64,000 nucleotides of DNA, taken from Candidatus Flavonifractor intestinigallinarum (GTDB taxonomy: Bacteria > Bacillota > Clostridia > Oscillospirales > Oscillospiraceae). The notes beneath the pieces were generated by a model. The model saw only the letters and a program-made list of their open reading frames with translations, was not told the DNA's origin and did not search any database. A program made the position numbers and the translations under genes. Below, piece by piece: positions 63,818 through 64,000 of the stretch. Each line of letters begins with the position of its first letter. Position 1 is the first letter of the stretch. The stretch covers positions 1-64,000 of the forward strand of contig DWXO01000070.1 of assembly GCA_019119165.1 (NCBI GenBank), given 5' to 3'.

Positions 63818-64000
63818 ATGGCAAAACTCAGCGGTAACTACGAGGTGGTCTACATCCTCAATCCCAACCTGGGCGAGGAGGCCACTGCTGCCATGGTGGA
63901 GAAGTTCAAGACTCTGGTGGAGCAGAACGGCACCCTGGCTGAGGTCGACGAGTGGGGCAAGCGCCACCTGGCCTATCCCATCAACGACCTGAACGAGGGC
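63818..64000 (+). CDS. rpsF: 30S ribosomal protein S6 (N-terminal part)
   Basis: 61 residues visible before the window ends. AKLSGNYEVVYILNPNLGEE and WGKRHLAYPINDLNEG are the conserved S6 strands. ATG after AAGGAGGTG. Usually followed by ssb and rpsR. Confidence 0.96.
   Translation, partial: MAKLSGNYEVVYILNPNLGEEATAAMVEKFKTLVEQNGTLAEVDEWGKRHLAYPINDLNEG

Overview
The window looks like a chromosomal segment of a GC-rich, endospore-forming Gram-positive anaerobe of the Clostridia. The Oscillospiraceae (Flavonifractor / Lawsonibacter / Intestinimonas-like gut bacteria) are my best guess. This rests on the gene content (yqfC-yqfD sporulation genes, a spoVD-like PASTA penicillin-binding protein, mraZ-led division cluster, ANTAR regulator beside glnA, PBSX-like phage genes), GGAGG ribosome binding sites and TTGACA/TATAAT promoters. 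The genus is inference. No tRNA, rRNA or CRISPR array was seen.

Region by region. 1-3.4 kb: nitrogen and carbon metabolism (ANTAR regulator, glutamine synthetase, divergent malic enzyme). 3.4-18.3 kb: a division and cell-wall (dcw) cluster on the minus strand, in transcription order mraZ, rsmH, ftsL-like, PASTA PBP, murE, mraY, ftsW, murG, murA, ftsQ, DUF881, sbp, ftsZ. It lacks murF, murD, murC and ftsA and is interrupted by two hairpin-rich repeats. 18.4-22.6 kb: DivIVA-like coiled-coil gene, coaD, rsmD, uvrC, ptsH. 22.6-26.7 kb: recO, phzF-like, mutS2. 26.7-32.7 kb: S41 protease lipoprotein, then yqfC-yqfD-phoH-ybeY-small membrane protein-era. 32.7-39.9 kb: radical SAM protein, tdk, mutY, divergent FUSC transporter, C_GCAxxG_C_C protein, recG. 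40-44.7 kb: pyruvate carboxylase and a D-2-hydroxyacid dehydrogenase.

44.7-49.8 kb is an accessory island on the plus strand. A PadR-family repressor gene sits behind a consensus promoter buried in a perfect 45-bp palindrome. It is followed by three copies of a two-gene membrane-protein module (A: HAAS-like prefix domain plus one membrane helix; B: N-terminal helix plus extracytoplasmic domain). The first B copy is frameshifted. A decayed EamA transporter closes the island.

49.9-62.6 kb is a tightly coupled minus-strand operon of contractile-tail phage genes: terminase, portal, protease, capsid, connectors, sheath, tube, a frameshifting tail chaperone, LysM and baseplate proteins. It has no integrase, repressor, replication, lysis or tail-fibre gene. 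A 157-residue gene stands where a roughly 1000-residue tape-measure gene is expected. It resembles a domesticated PBSX- or GTA-like particle locus. The window ends with a PepSY-domain secreted protein and the start of rpsF.

The most novel signals are the tape-measure-less phage locus, the PadR/triplicated membrane module, and two families of hairpin-array repeats. One repeat family shows compensatory base changes between copies. The other lies between 37-bp direct repeats of the uvrC start region.
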